Assembly (NCBI GenBank): GCA_023091735.1
Contig: JALKBU010000081.1
Span: 27,154-91,153, forward strand
Origin: Trichomonas tenax
Lineage: Eukaryota; Parabasalia; Trichomonadida; Trichomonadidae
Direction of reading: 5' to 3'
DNA: 64,000 bases
Shown in pieces: positions 51,301 through 59,918 of this stretch (position 1 is its first letter; each line of letters begins with the position of its first letter). The notes beneath the pieces are model-generated. The model saw only the letters and a program-made list of their open reading frames with translations. It ran no database searches and was not told the DNA's origin. Position numbers and translations under genes: made by a program.

Positions 51301-51877
51301 TTGCGAAATAATATTGCCAGTGTTTGATTTTGAATCCAGTTATAAAATTGTTGGTATCATAATCGAAAAGATTAGTCAAATCGAAGTGAATACGGCTCAA
51401 GCTGAAGATCTTTTCAAGATTGTAACAAAGATGAAATATGGCCCTCAAGAATCAATAATGCAATTAATTGTAACTTTGCTTCCATTAATACATATTAAAT
51501 CTTGCCATGATTTTGTTTGTTCAACCGAAGATATTACAGTATTAATGAGAATTTGGTCAAGTTTCTGTGATCCAAGTCAAAAGACTTTTAACAAAGAAAT
51601 TGCAGATGCATGTTTCTGTTCTCTCTTTAACAATATAATTTCGATATCTATGGGAATTAAAGACGAAGAAAAGCTATGTGCAATCCTTTCTTTCCTCTGC
51701 GAAGCAAAGGTTCAATCACAGAATCAAGATTCGAATGGCAATGACCAATTATGGCACTTACATGGAATAATCGATTGGATTCTCAAACTAGTTGATGATA
51801 AAAGCTGTAAAGTATCCCAGCTTTCTAAGAGAATTCTTTCAAACATTGTAACTGATATTAATGAACTTATATTATAA
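48371..51877 (+). CDS. MON2/BIG-like HEAT-repeat protein (DCB domain, no Sec7)
   Basis: A 1168-residue alpha-solenoid protein. The first about 190 residues resemble the DCB domain of MON2 and the BIG/GBF Arf-GEFs: an N-terminal helix with LKTKFTEEMQKFTNHAAKGD, repeated helical pairs, and VSTTAFATTQQMISILFDLC (about 146-165), which matches the hallmark TAAATVRQVVTVVFD helix. The remainder is HEAT-type helices with FKQKRILGFKMLLALFKSK in the middle. No Sec7 catalytic domain is seen, which is the MON2 pattern. MON2 acts at the trans-Golgi and endosome with flippases and retromer. The first ATG is at 48371; the preceding TTG codon is not needed. Divergence is strong, so other HEAT trafficking proteins cannot be excluded. 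Confidence 0.6.
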   Translation: MDDLKTKFTEEMQKFTNHAAKGDRNTVTSVISQLNTNQISIPITQEDSQIFKILTMISSDTDYIKSNESYISHLCLCISNGLFVENCISEVLTAIEKTCIYCSQNNALKIIQFAATLLPNVNFDPKSIKILFNITISMILHSVPIVSTTAFATTQQMISILFDLCHNVQRKITNNIIKAITNLNTLEFNNPFFKIPYELLNGICKLINKEKPTWINATNITEGILVSLWNIIIISHRDYIFSEPNLLQIVDKSVPVSITSNAKLPIYITFITKYHSKLPEKSTEIFKFFVSQIDPHGDYTISLVFFKTIFSSSNQFVVDFCQSCDQDYILLTEFLNNLLQFPIAFSSQEVLNFTFSPFTFQNIKNLTLPETFPATAPLEIAISVCLCGNVPLIASTRCLMIQFLIYGLRISSLDSAVIIYEAFINLIDSLYKTNYEDERLEVIRIITNLVAKQRVMRNEPMAGESIACNLLHTHKKGLFFKQKRILGFKMLLALFKSKIYVFEKAYTRLFVALSMFPKTDEFNVQQTKTLSKNELKRLINVLMKDDLFYINVMNGVLLANVERLPSVWPDTLTSIPKSQETKKAVMKFILETLKIVGDEHRSFVFTVIYSALSSGSFNDLNKLLELLNEKVAASINLSIDEQDLILKCYNAQFFSDPLAMNLAYDGFTSIFQSINDELEEQIIKCICNFIHQTIDHDTSLASIRILQKVFPKFISNENILNSLLLQSFALFKDDRNEVSLAIVEASFSLLNKYTNEMDIKVLESILINCILHYINETNEYTSFYVKVFINILKYLINFWDKFVTIDRFNQDFWLVFFNKYIQIMKCCKDDAVICESFKLYEEAFEFTKFNNEQYNILQETFNDFVRHVNANFASLDVLEPLQIIFGNIFMNNLKNVIDSSEQWFNTISSACSESCHCEISNKYLDLIPKTFPSSINSSAHWISVLIKNSKQSQIVNNAFEILADILKMISIDSIIQFCEIILPVFDFESSYKIVGIIIEKISQIEVNTAQAEDLFKIVTKMKYGPQESIMQLIVTLLPLIHIKSCHDFVCSTEDITVLMRIWSSFCDPSQKTFNKEIADACFCSLFNNIISISMGIKDEEKLCAILSFLCEAKVQSQNQDSNGNDQLWHLHGIIDWILKLVDDKSCKVSQLSKRILSNIVTDINELIL

Positions 51878-52352
51878 AGATGTATTTATATTTCAGATTT
51901 TTTTTGAAGTGAGTTGCTATGACTATGATTTTACTAAGAATTACAGGTATTTGTTATGAAGATGTATTTGCATGATCTTTAATGAGGTGATGGCTTTAAT
52001 CCCTTGTTGTAATGAAGATATTTCATTCACAAATGCAGACAGGATGAAGAATGATTACTTTGAGTTACAAATTAAATTATTGTTGTCACTTTTGTTGATT
52101 TCAATATAAAATGGGTAATTTTCTGATTTTGTACTGTGAAATCTCTACATCGCATGAAAAGGAGCAGAATTTCCAACGAATCAATATAAAACGTGCACGT
52201 TAAATTTTGAAAAAGAGGGAATTTTATCTAAAACTACAGTCGAGTGATTTTCATTTCCCGGTGAAAATTATTATCTTGATTTTCATCATAATAAAATTTT
52301 CGACGATTATCTTGTATACAAAATAATTCAGCAAAATTTTATCAATTTTTTG
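51878..52352. other. Intergenic, no gene seen
   Basis: AT-rich spacer of 475 bp between two plus-strand genes. It contains ACGTTAAATTTTG near 52198 (related to motifs before other starts) and a small ATTTTCA...TGAAAAT inverted repeat near 52250. No coding frame. Confidence 0.4.
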
Positions 52353-53384
52353 ATGTCTGAAGTTGTTTTCTTTAGCAACATATTAGAATTTATGGCCAGC
52401 AAGGGCAAGAATGGAATGATTCCAAAGGGGCTTGAATGTATCTTCGCTTTTAAAGGTTGCAATGGCATTCCAACTTTTAATGTGCTTAAATATAAGCGAG
52501 AAAGATATATTTGGGTCAAAGGAACCAACTTTGCGAGCCACAATGATCTATCCATAGACTTCCATACAGTTGAAACAACATTTTTAGATGGTTACGCTCA
52601 TTCAGGATTCGTCAATGCGTCTAGAATGGTACTGTCATTAGTATTAGGTCTTCTAGAAGATTTTGATCGTATTGTGTGTATAGGACACAGTTTAGGTGGT
52701 GCAGTTGCTACAATTTTAGCATTAATTCTGAAATATGAATATAATTGGGACAATGTCAAGGCATTTACATTTGGAACACCAGGAGTTCTTAGCAAGAACT
52801 TAATTCAAAAGTCCAAATCTGTCTGCACAACATTCATTCGTTCAAGAGACCTAATTCCCCGTATTTTTAACATGAAAAAGGATATTTATGCATTGCTCAA
52901 GTTCAGCGTTGAGAACCATTGCAACTGCTGCGATGATGATGAATCGATTCAATATACTAAATCAGATGAATTAAATATTAGCGATCAAGTTCCGGGGAGA
53001 GTAATTGTTATCGATAAGGAAAATAGTTCTCCTATTTGTAGACATCCTGTTCCTGAAGATTTCAATTATAGTTCAGAGTTGAAATTTGTTTCTCATTCGC
53101 ATAGGCTTTATTTTAGAGACATGATTTCTATTTACCGGGCAGATCCGTCCATTTTTTATTACAAGGTAAAGTATTCCAAATTTATTCATTCCAACAAATT
53201 TACGACCAGAAAATCGAATTACATCACTGTTGCTGCCATTGGTACAACAGCCACAGTGTGCATGGGTCTATTGTTTGGCGTTGTGGGAGCAATTGTTTCG
53301 GTTGTCCTTGCTGGAGGCATCATGATGTTCTACAAGATTTCGAAGAAATCCATAAAAATTGGAAACTCGAATCAGTTGGTTTGA
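52353..53384 (+). CDS. Class 3 lipase (alpha/beta hydrolase) with C-terminal membrane segment
   Basis: A 343-residue lipase of the fungal/plant class 3 and diacylglycerol-lipase type. The nucleophile elbow GHSLGGA puts Ser113 in the active site; it is followed by the family motif FTFGTPGVL (138-146), then Asp166 in FIRSRDLIPRI and a His at 248 or 250 in FVSHSHRLYF as triad partners. The upstream region has VKGTNFASHNDLSIDF and GYAHSGFVNASRM, the expected lid-proximal strands. Residues about 291-327 are strongly hydrophobic (one long or two short membrane helices) and precede a basic tail, so the enzyme is probably tail-anchored to a membrane. An insert with HCNCCDDDE (189-197) is unusual. Start is the ATG at 52353. 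Confidence 0.88.
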   Translation: MSEVVFFSNILEFMASKGKNGMIPKGLECIFAFKGCNGIPTFNVLKYKRERYIWVKGTNFASHNDLSIDFHTVETTFLDGYAHSGFVNASRMVLSLVLGLLEDFDRIVCIGHSLGGAVATILALILKYEYNWDNVKAFTFGTPGVLSKNLIQKSKSVCTTFIRSRDLIPRIFNMKKDIYALLKFSVENHCNCCDDDESIQYTKSDELNISDQVPGRVIVIDKENSSPICRHPVPEDFNYSSELKFVSHSHRLYFRDMISIYRADPSIFYYKVKYSKFIHSNKFTTRKSNYITVAAIGTTATVCMGLLFGVVGAIVSVVLAGGIMMFYKISKKSIKIGNSNQLV

Positions 53385-53830
53385 GCTGTTTGTTTGATTA
53401 TCTATGTAATTTGACAAATAAATATGTTTTATAAATATTTCTAATCTTTATATATAACAATAGGATCTCTGATGGTGACTCAATAAGCAAATCATGATCA
53501 AAGAAGCATTTGATAAACATAATTAAACAAAAAGTTGTTGAAGAAACGAATCCCAAACATTGAATTGCAACTCACCGTCGAAGCAAGTTCCATAAGCCAA
53601 CTTAACAGTATTTATTCAGTAATTGAAGAATTCACTTACAATTTTACTGAATTTTTAAACAATATAGCTTATAGCTATTACAAATAAATGCATTCCTGCT
53701 ACATATTATGGTAAAACCGATGAAGAATTGATTAGGTCCCTAATGTCAAAGAAAAATAATTCTTGAGTTTTCTTCACATGAATCAATCATCTTCATCAAT
53801 GCGGATCATTAGCAAAGATAAATATGTTAA
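53385..53830. other. Convergent intergenic spacer
   Basis: AT-rich 446 bp between convergent genes. I see no gene, RNA or clear repeat. Confidence 0.4.
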
Positions 53831-54829
53831 TTAGTGGATTGTGGTCTGTGCTTTCTCCATAGAAACATCATAAATGCCAAGAAGCTTTTTCGCACTTTTT
53901 AGACGCATCTCTTGAACATTTGATCTTGAGTTTAGGCTTTGCAATGATAGTTCGAAATTGACCTTTTCTGATTGAAGGACGTCTGTGTCACCCCTGATAT
54001 TGATAATTTTTCTATCTGTCTCGCTTATTTTTGAGATTAATCTCTTTTTTTCTTCTTCAAGATCTTTAATGTCGTTCGTTATTGTGTAAGCCCTATTATG
54101 AACTTTATCTGTTAAATCATTGATATCATTTGTAGTTTTGGTGATTTTTCCTTTCAAATCTTCAATAATGTTTTCATATTGGGGATTCTTTGAGTTCTTG
54201 AGTTTCTGGAATTCTCCTGACAATTTCTTGATTTCTTCTTCACAGTTTTTGAGTTTTCTCGACATTTCATTCATAAAATCAGAATGATAACTTTTTTCTT
54301 TGTTTAATCTTTGCTTATTAGATAATTCACGAGCTTTTAGTATATCTTCAACTGCTTTATACCCGTTGTCTATACTATTTACGATTGAATTTACTGCTTT
54401 TGTGTAATTTTGTTTGTTTGGTGAAGCTTTAGTAGGCTTTGGACTTAGCGGTAACGAATTTTCGAGTACTGATGAAAATGTGACACGTGAAGAATTTGGT
54501 GATTTTATTGTTGAATTTACTTTCTTTTCTAAAGCAGTTCTTTGCTTCCTTAATGCATCTAGATCATCAAGTAGCTTCGAAGAAAGAAAATTTGTCTGTG
54601 ATAACATATTCATCTGCTTCCTTTGATTTTTGTTCGCATCAATAATCGATTTCGACAAATTGGGATTTGGCAATTTCTTTATCGAATGTAATTCTTCCAA
54701 TTCGATATTATTAACATATTCTCTCAGTTTTCTGTTGGATTGGGTGAGCTCATCCACTTTCTTCTTCGCTTCCGAAACTCTCTGCGAAATCTCGAAGAGG
54801 GCAGAATCGCTCGTATCGCTCAAAATCAT
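53831..54829 (-). CDS. Coiled-coil protein
   Basis: A 332-residue protein with two coiled-coil blocks (about 15-100 and 180-310) separated by a Ser/Pro/Lys-rich disordered linker (SSVLENSLPLSPKPTKASPNK, about 118-138) that looks like a target for proline-directed kinases. No enzyme or membrane motif is present. Function unknown; a cytoskeletal or centrosome-type role is a guess from composition. The start is CAT at 54827-54829, only 19 bp from the divergent start of the giant coiled-coil gene, so the two are probably co-regulated and may work together. Confidence 0.78.
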   Translation of the reverse strand: MILSDTSDSALFEISQRVSEAKKKVDELTQSNRKLREYVNNIELEELHSIKKLPNPNLSKSIIDANKNQRKQMNMLSQTNFLSSKLLDDLDALRKQRTALEKKVNSTIKSPNSSRVTFSSVLENSLPLSPKPTKASPNKQNYTKAVNSIVNSIDNGYKAVEDILKARELSNKQRLNKEKSYHSDFMNEMSRKLKNCEEEIKKLSGEFQKLKNSKNPQYENIIEDLKGKITKTTNDINDLTDKVHNRAYTITNDIKDLEEEKKRLISKISETDRKIINIRGDTDVLQSEKVNFELSLQSLNSRSNVQEMRLKSAKKLLGIYDVSMEKAQTTIH

Positions 54830-54848
54830 TTTTTATAAAAAGTGTCGA
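54830..54848. promoter_or_regulatory. 19-bp spacer between divergent start codons
   Basis: The two start codons face away from each other with only 19 bp between: a T/A tract with TATAAAA in the middle, then AGTGTCGA. Core promoters and 5' UTRs for both genes cannot fit here without overlapping the opposite coding region. Confidence 0.6.
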
Positions 54849-57800
54849 ATGAATCACAGGTTTCTCCCAAACAGGGAGAAAGAACCTAAACCTGGCATCA
54901 CACAAAACAGACAGCTAGTGAAGGCCTCTGATAAGACGCCGCTGGAAGAACAAAATAAAAAGAATATGCCTTCGAATTGGATTTATAATGACCAAGGAAC
55001 AGAAAAAATGTGGGAAGACTTGGAGAGGTATCAACGAAAGCGCGAGAAAGAGAAAGAAAACAATCCATTTGTCAAAATTGATCAATCTACAAATCGAATA
55101 AAAAACGTTATTGAGAAATACGAGAAAGAAGATCAAGAACTATTTACCAAAATGGCTGAATATAGTTTTAGTGAACAAAATGATCCAGGAGATGAAGAAA
55201 CAATGCTTTTAGATGCACGTTTAAAATTAACTGGAATCTTAGATGATCATTCCGAGAACCAACAGAAGCAAAGTGCACTTCTTGCTGGCCTTAGGTACTG
55301 GCTTGATGGTGTAAAAGGAGGAGATATGACAAAATTACCGGAATTTCTCAAAACTGAAGAAAGTTCCTATAATATTGATATAAAGAACGTCGTTGAAGCA
55401 TTGGACGGAATCAGCGCGTCAAAGACCGAAATTGGAGAACGTGCAACTGAAACATTTAAAGCTGCGTTTTCAGTTTTATCGAGAAATCTTGAAGAAGCAA
55501 ATCAAAGAATATCACAACAAGCATTACAAATAAAAGAACTGCAGACACCAACAGACAAAAGAGCTGCTCGTAAATCATTGAGTAAACCCCTTCAAAACAA
55601 TACTGTTAGCATCGAAGAATTGGTTAGAGAAAGAAATAGAAATGCACAACTCGAATCTCAAATCAAATTCTTACGTGAACAACAACAAAAACTACAACCA
55701 CAGTCCAATGAAAATGAAGTTTCATCTGTCAATGAAACAAACTTGGAATCGGTTGTTCAAGCTGAATTGAAAGTCAACACCCTTGAAGATACTGTTAAAA
55801 GACTCAAAGAGGAAACAAAGTATTTACAGCAACAAATTTTCAAAATGAAACAAGATGAACTTGCTAACACGAAGAAGATGACTTCCCTTGAGAATCACAA
55901 AGAATCTCTTGAGAAATCACTTAAAAATGCAAATGATAAATTAAAATTATATGAAAACAGCAGTTCTGCAGATTTAATCAAAGATGATACCAAGAAGCAA
56001 GCTACATCTAAGGCAGATTACGAAAAGAAGTTAAATGATATCAAATTACAACGCACACATGAAATGGAAGAATTAAAAGAAATGCACAGTCAAAAGATAT
56101 TGGCCGTTATGAAAGACTGTGATAGAAAAATTGAAGAAAATATACGAATGCTCACAGATGGATTAAAAGTCGCAGATGGTGGAGCAATCCTTAAGAATAC
56201 TGTTAAAATGTACACAGATCAAATAGAAGAGCTTAGGAATACATATGAGAAGAAAATCAACGACGACACAAAGAAAAACAAGGAGTCTTTTCAATCCATT
56301 ATTGAGAGGTATGAATCAATTCTAAGGTTGAAAGATGAAGAAATGCTGCGGAACAGAGCTGAATTCCGACGTGCTATGCAAATGCTCCAAAAGAAGAATG
56401 AATTAGACACTCAAGAGAGAATCAATCAAGAAATATTGAATATTCGCGAAAGTACAACAAAGGATTTCCAAAATATGTGGGGTGAAATGGCTCAGAAAAT
56501 ATCTGAATTGAAACTTCGTCTTAAGAGTGTTGAGGTTGAGAGAGATACTTTAAGGCACATCTGTGAAGAAAATTTAATTGATACCAGGGAAGACGGAAAT
56601 GAAGAAGAGGACAATTTGATCGAATCAAGTGCTGCAATGTTGAATGAAACAATGCAACAACTTAAAGTTATTGAACTTGAAAAGAAACTCGAAGAGAAAT
56701 ATACTTTGTTGATGCAGACACAGAGGACTATATTAGAAGAAACGAAAGAATGGGAAGTTGATGCAGCAAAGAAAAACTCATCCGATGATATCTCGCAAAA
56801 AGTATCTGAAGTCAGAAGAAGAATTGCTGAATTAACAAGAAGAGATATTCTTGCACTTAAAGGCTCCATAGACCCTTCTATTATGCAACATTTCACTAGT
56901 GTTCTTAAAATGTTCGAGAAAGATAATGTCGAAATATCCGCAGCTAATAAAGGTTTAATGATGCCTGCAGAAGAAGTTGAATTTAAGATGAACGCTTACA
57001 GAGAAAAATTACTTCAAGTCTTGAATGAGAATGAAATGTGGAAGTTAACATTCAATAAGCTTGACACAGTAACTGGAAAGACAGAATTAGAAATTCTGGA
57101 AGCTTTAAAGAAAGCTATTGCAGACCAATCAAAAGAGTATTCCATCCTCCAAGCCGAAAATGAATATTTAAGAGCTCAATTGATGAATATTGCAAATGCT
57201 CCGGTTGATGGAGTTCAGCCACAACAATCAAAACCAGCAATAGCAATTCCTCCTGCTCACAGACCACTTGATCAGCTTCCAAACATGAAAATGGAAAGGC
57301 ACTATATTTTCCAGGTCAACCCAGGAAGTATCCGTCACTTCTTCACGAAATCTGAAAAAGCTCCAAGCATTCCTGACAAATTCACCGAGATTGTTTGCCA
57401 CTGTGCTGAGTGTGGTCAGTGTTTCTCAACTAAGAAAGATGAGGTGCTTGAAGTCGCTGTTGTGGAGCCTTTCGTTGCTTGTCCTAAGTGTCGCTGCAGA
57501 AATCATTTGTTCTGCATTGATAATGCCGTTGAAACAGGAAGATTTAGTGAACTTTCAAAGCAAATAAAGGATCTTCAATTCGAATTGAAACTCGCAAAAG
57601 GAAATGAGAGATTGCCAAACGACCTGAGAAATCTAAATCTCAAGGACAAAGCAGTTAATTTGTTCATTGAAACATCAAAGAACTTGGTTACTCAAATCAA
57701 AGATTCATATGAATACAATGAAAAATGTCGAATTGTGTTAATAATTGCCGAAGGAATCAAAGCACTCGGAGCAACACGTGATATTGAGCTACTTGAAAGT

Positions 57801-59576
57801 GTTATAGATAACGTCAAGCAAAAAATTGTTGATGACGAAACAATGGATAATATGGATAAAATACTCGAAAACTCAACTGCATACATTTCAAATGTTAGCA
57901 CGAATATTCCGGAAGATGTCCCAATTCCAAAGCAGACTACAAGTCCACCACCTCCACATTCTTCACCACGTGATGAAAATGATAAAGGCCTTCCTCCTTT
58001 AGTAATTATCGAAGAACCTCAAGACACTGATAGCGTACAAAAGAGCAGTAAAAGTACATCGAAAGAAAGCGGAAAGAGGCAAAGCTCGAGAGTATCGAGT
58101 ATTGCTTCAGGAAAACAAAAGTCGGCCAGAATCGATAAGAATATTCTACTTGATTTACAGAAACAGGTTTTGACCATTAAAGTTTCACTTCAACGAATCA
58201 AAGATGCATTGCTCGCTAATAAAGATCAAACACCAAAATTAATCAAGAGTCTGATAGAACTTGTAAGGAAGAAAATATCGAGAATTCAAGGAACCCAAAG
58301 TGAAGCAGCAGAGTTAAAGAGAATGCTTACGCAGTCACAAAATATTGAGACCGATTTAAAGATGCAACTCACCAAAACAATTAATGCTTTAGAACAGCTC
58401 CAAATCGAAAGAGAAGGACAAGAAGACAAAGAGAAAGTCATGCAGAGATTGCAGGAAGAGCATGAGGTTGAGGTTAATAAGTTAAATGATGAGCTTTTGT
58501 CACTTCACAAGAAACTGAACGAGTCTGAGAAGAAGAAAGAATTTGCTGAAATGACATTGAACAAAATCCAAAGCAAAACGCCTCCAGAATTTTCTCTCGA
58601 GTATTATGACTTATTTGATCAAAATGAACAGATTATTCAATCACAACCGACTGTTAACGAAAAGCCTGCAGAAGTTCCATTTAAAGATAATAAATTCTCA
58701 AGGCAGTCGAGTCTTAGAAAGATCACTGTTCCTAGAACGCCAAGACAGCCTCAACAACAACAGCCTCAGAAAGATCTCTCTATTCAACAGCGTTATCCTC
58801 TATTGGTCTTTGATAGCAATGACGCTAGTGCAATTAGAGATTCAACTAAGCCAACACCGGTCGTTTATGTCACAAATGTTCAAGACCAAGGTATTCCTTT
58901 CCCTCTTTCTCCGAAGAAACAACCAATTGTTGATTCTATTCATAGCGATCAAAGAGTTATTAGCAGAACGGCTCAAGAGAAACATAAAATGAGCCTTCAG
59001 GAGCAGATCCAAATGCAGAAGACTCAAAATCAAGTGGAAAATCTGACAAAACGAATCAAATCTTTGGAGAAGACTCTTGAGGAAAAAGTTACAGAAATTG
59101 CGGAACATAGAGATAAAAATCATGATTTGTCAACAAATGCACTTAAGCAGAGAAATGAGATGTCCAAGATGGCGCATGACCTTACCAAAGAAAGAATGCT
59201 CCATGCAAGCACTGTTTCAAGACTCTCTAAAGCACTGCAGCTGCTGGAAGAACGAAATAAGACTATGGAGAAATATCGTAGACTTAATGATCAATTCTCA
59301 TTGATTGCAAGTATTGCAGCTTCAAGCAGAAAATCGGACGACAAGAATGACATTCTCAAGGTCTTCTCAGCATTTGGACAGAATCCATTCCTTGCACAGA
59401 TGGAAAAGAACGAAGTAAGATCTCTAGAGCGATGGATTCAAGTAAGAGATGAAATTGTTAGAAAGGAAAGGGAGAATGAGATAAAGCGACTTGATGCTTT
59501 ATGCCTTATTCTCAAAGAAAAAGGCGGCCACATTGAAAAACAGCCTTTGGTGCAAGTTACACCGATCAAAAACTAA
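54849..59576 (+). CDS. Giant coiled-coil protein with internal Cys-rich zinc-ribbon-like module
   Basis: A 1575-residue protein. The open frame extends 73 codons upstream, but that part is the shadow of the divergent gene; the natural start is the ATG at 54849 (MNHRFLPNREKEPKPG). Residues about 200-800 are coiled coil with short breaks; 850-889 carry a compact Cys/His cluster (CHCAECGQC at 850-858 and CPKCRCRNHLFC at 878-889) that could bind zinc; 905-1010 is a helical block; then a Pro/Ser-rich disordered stretch (about 1020-1090) with SPPPPHSSP, coiled coil again, and a basic C-terminal region from about 1270 with further coils. It resembles large structural proteins of basal bodies or the trichomonad mastigont system, but no named family is evident. 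Confidence 0.8.
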   Translation: MNHRFLPNREKEPKPGITQNRQLVKASDKTPLEEQNKKNMPSNWIYNDQGTEKMWEDLERYQRKREKEKENNPFVKIDQSTNRIKNVIEKYEKEDQELFTKMAEYSFSEQNDPGDEETMLLDARLKLTGILDDHSENQQKQSALLAGLRYWLDGVKGGDMTKLPEFLKTEESSYNIDIKNVVEALDGISASKTEIGERATETFKAAFSVLSRNLEEANQRISQQALQIKELQTPTDKRAARKSLSKPLQNNTVSIEELVRERNRNAQLESQIKFLREQQQKLQPQSNENEVSSVNETNLESVVQAELKVNTLEDTVKRLKEETKYLQQQIFKMKQDELANTKKMTSLENHKESLEKSLKNANDKLKLYENSSSADLIKDDTKKQATSKADYEKKLNDIKLQRTHEMEELKEMHSQKILAVMKDCDRKIEENIRMLTDGLKVADGGAILKNTVKMYTDQIEELRNTYEKKINDDTKKNKESFQSIIERYESILRLKDEEMLRNRAEFRRAMQMLQKKNELDTQERINQEILNIRESTTKDFQNMWGEMAQKISELKLRLKSVEVERDTLRHICEENLIDTREDGNEEEDNLIESSAAMLNETMQQLKVIELEKKLEEKYTLLMQTQRTILEETKEWEVDAAKKNSSDDISQKVSEVRRRIAELTRRDILALKGSIDPSIMQHFTSVLKMFEKDNVEISAANKGLMMPAEEVEFKMNAYREKLLQVLNENEMWKLTFNKLDTVTGKTELEILEALKKAIADQSKEYSILQAENEYLRAQLMNIANAPVDGVQPQQSKPAIAIPPAHRPLDQLPNMKMERHYIFQVNPGSIRHFFTKSEKAPSIPDKFTEIVCHCAECGQCFSTKKDEVLEVAVVEPFVACPKCRCRNHLFCIDNAVETGRFSELSKQIKDLQFELKLAKGNERLPNDLRNLNLKDKAVNLFIETSKNLVTQIKDSYEYNEKCRIVLIIAEGIKALGATRDIELLESVIDNVKQKIVDDETMDNMDKILENSTAYISNVSTNIPEDVPIPKQTTSPPPPHSSPRDENDKGLPPLVIIEEPQDTDSVQKSSKSTSKESGKRQSSRVSSIASGKQKSARIDKNILLDLQKQVLTIKVSLQRIKDALLANKDQTPKLIKSLIELVRKKISRIQGTQSEAAELKRMLTQSQNIETDLKMQLTKTINALEQLQIEREGQEDKEKVMQRLQEEHEVEVNKLNDELLSLHKKLNESEKKKEFAEMTLNKIQSKTPPEFSLEYYDLFDQNEQIIQSQPTVNEKPAEVPFKDNKFSRQSSLRKITVPRTPRQPQQQQPQKDLSIQQRYPLLVFDSNDASAIRDSTKPTPVVYVTNVQDQGIPFPLSPKKQPIVDSIHSDQRVISRTAQEKHKMSLQEQIQMQKTQNQVENLTKRIKSLEKTLEEKVTEIAEHRDKNHDLSTNALKQRNEMSKMAHDLTKERMLHASTVSRLSKALQLLEERNKTMEKYRRLNDQFSLIASIAASSRKSDDKNDILKVFSAFGQNPFLAQMEKNEVRSLERWIQVRDEIVRKERENEIKRLDALCLILKEKGGHIEKQPLVQVTPIKN

Positions 59577-59897
59577 TTTATTATTGTTTGTAATTTAAAT
59601 ATTATCTTGTATTTTTACACTATCAACGGTTATATTGAATATCTTCAATAAATAGAATATATATAGTCGGTCAATACATAGGCAAGCGCTGAGATTGAAA
59701 AGAATGGGACCATTCAAAATATTGCCAAAATTATTTTACGTGTCAAGTTGTGAAAATCTTTGTACGTTAAATATTACTACTTTACATGACAAAAACTATA
59801 AAATTTTGATAGAAGATGCAAAAAATTAGCGACACTTTTCTTTACTTGACAAAAATCGGAAATATGACAGACGATGCGACAAAATGTTGTAAAGTGG
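59577..59897. other. Intergenic with recurrent upstream motifs
   Basis: AT-rich spacer. It contains TTTACATGACAAAAAC near 59782 (a TGTCATGTAAA on the minus strand), ACGTTAAAT near 59763 and ACTTGACAAAAATCGG near 59844, all forms of motifs repeated upstream of other genes in the window. No gene. Confidence 0.4.
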
Positions 59898-59903
59898 TCA
59901 CTT
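59898..59903 (+). promoter_or_regulatory. Inr-like TCACTT
   Basis: TCACTT with its A 19 nt before the ATG at 59919 fits the trichomonad initiator consensus TCA(+1)Y(T/A). It argues that the ATG at 59874, which lies upstream of it, is not the start. Confidence 0.5.
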
Positions 59904-59918
59904 AAACGTATACAAAAA

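Noticed and set aside
54630..54848. 73-codon N-terminal extension of the giant coiled-coil frame
   Set aside because: It overlaps the divergent coiled-coil gene on the other strand and reads as its shadow; the next ATG at 54849 begins a charged, helical N-terminus.
59874..59918. Upstream ATG for the EF-hand-like gene
   Set aside because: An initiator-like TCACTT lies between this ATG and the one at 59919, so the transcript probably starts after it.
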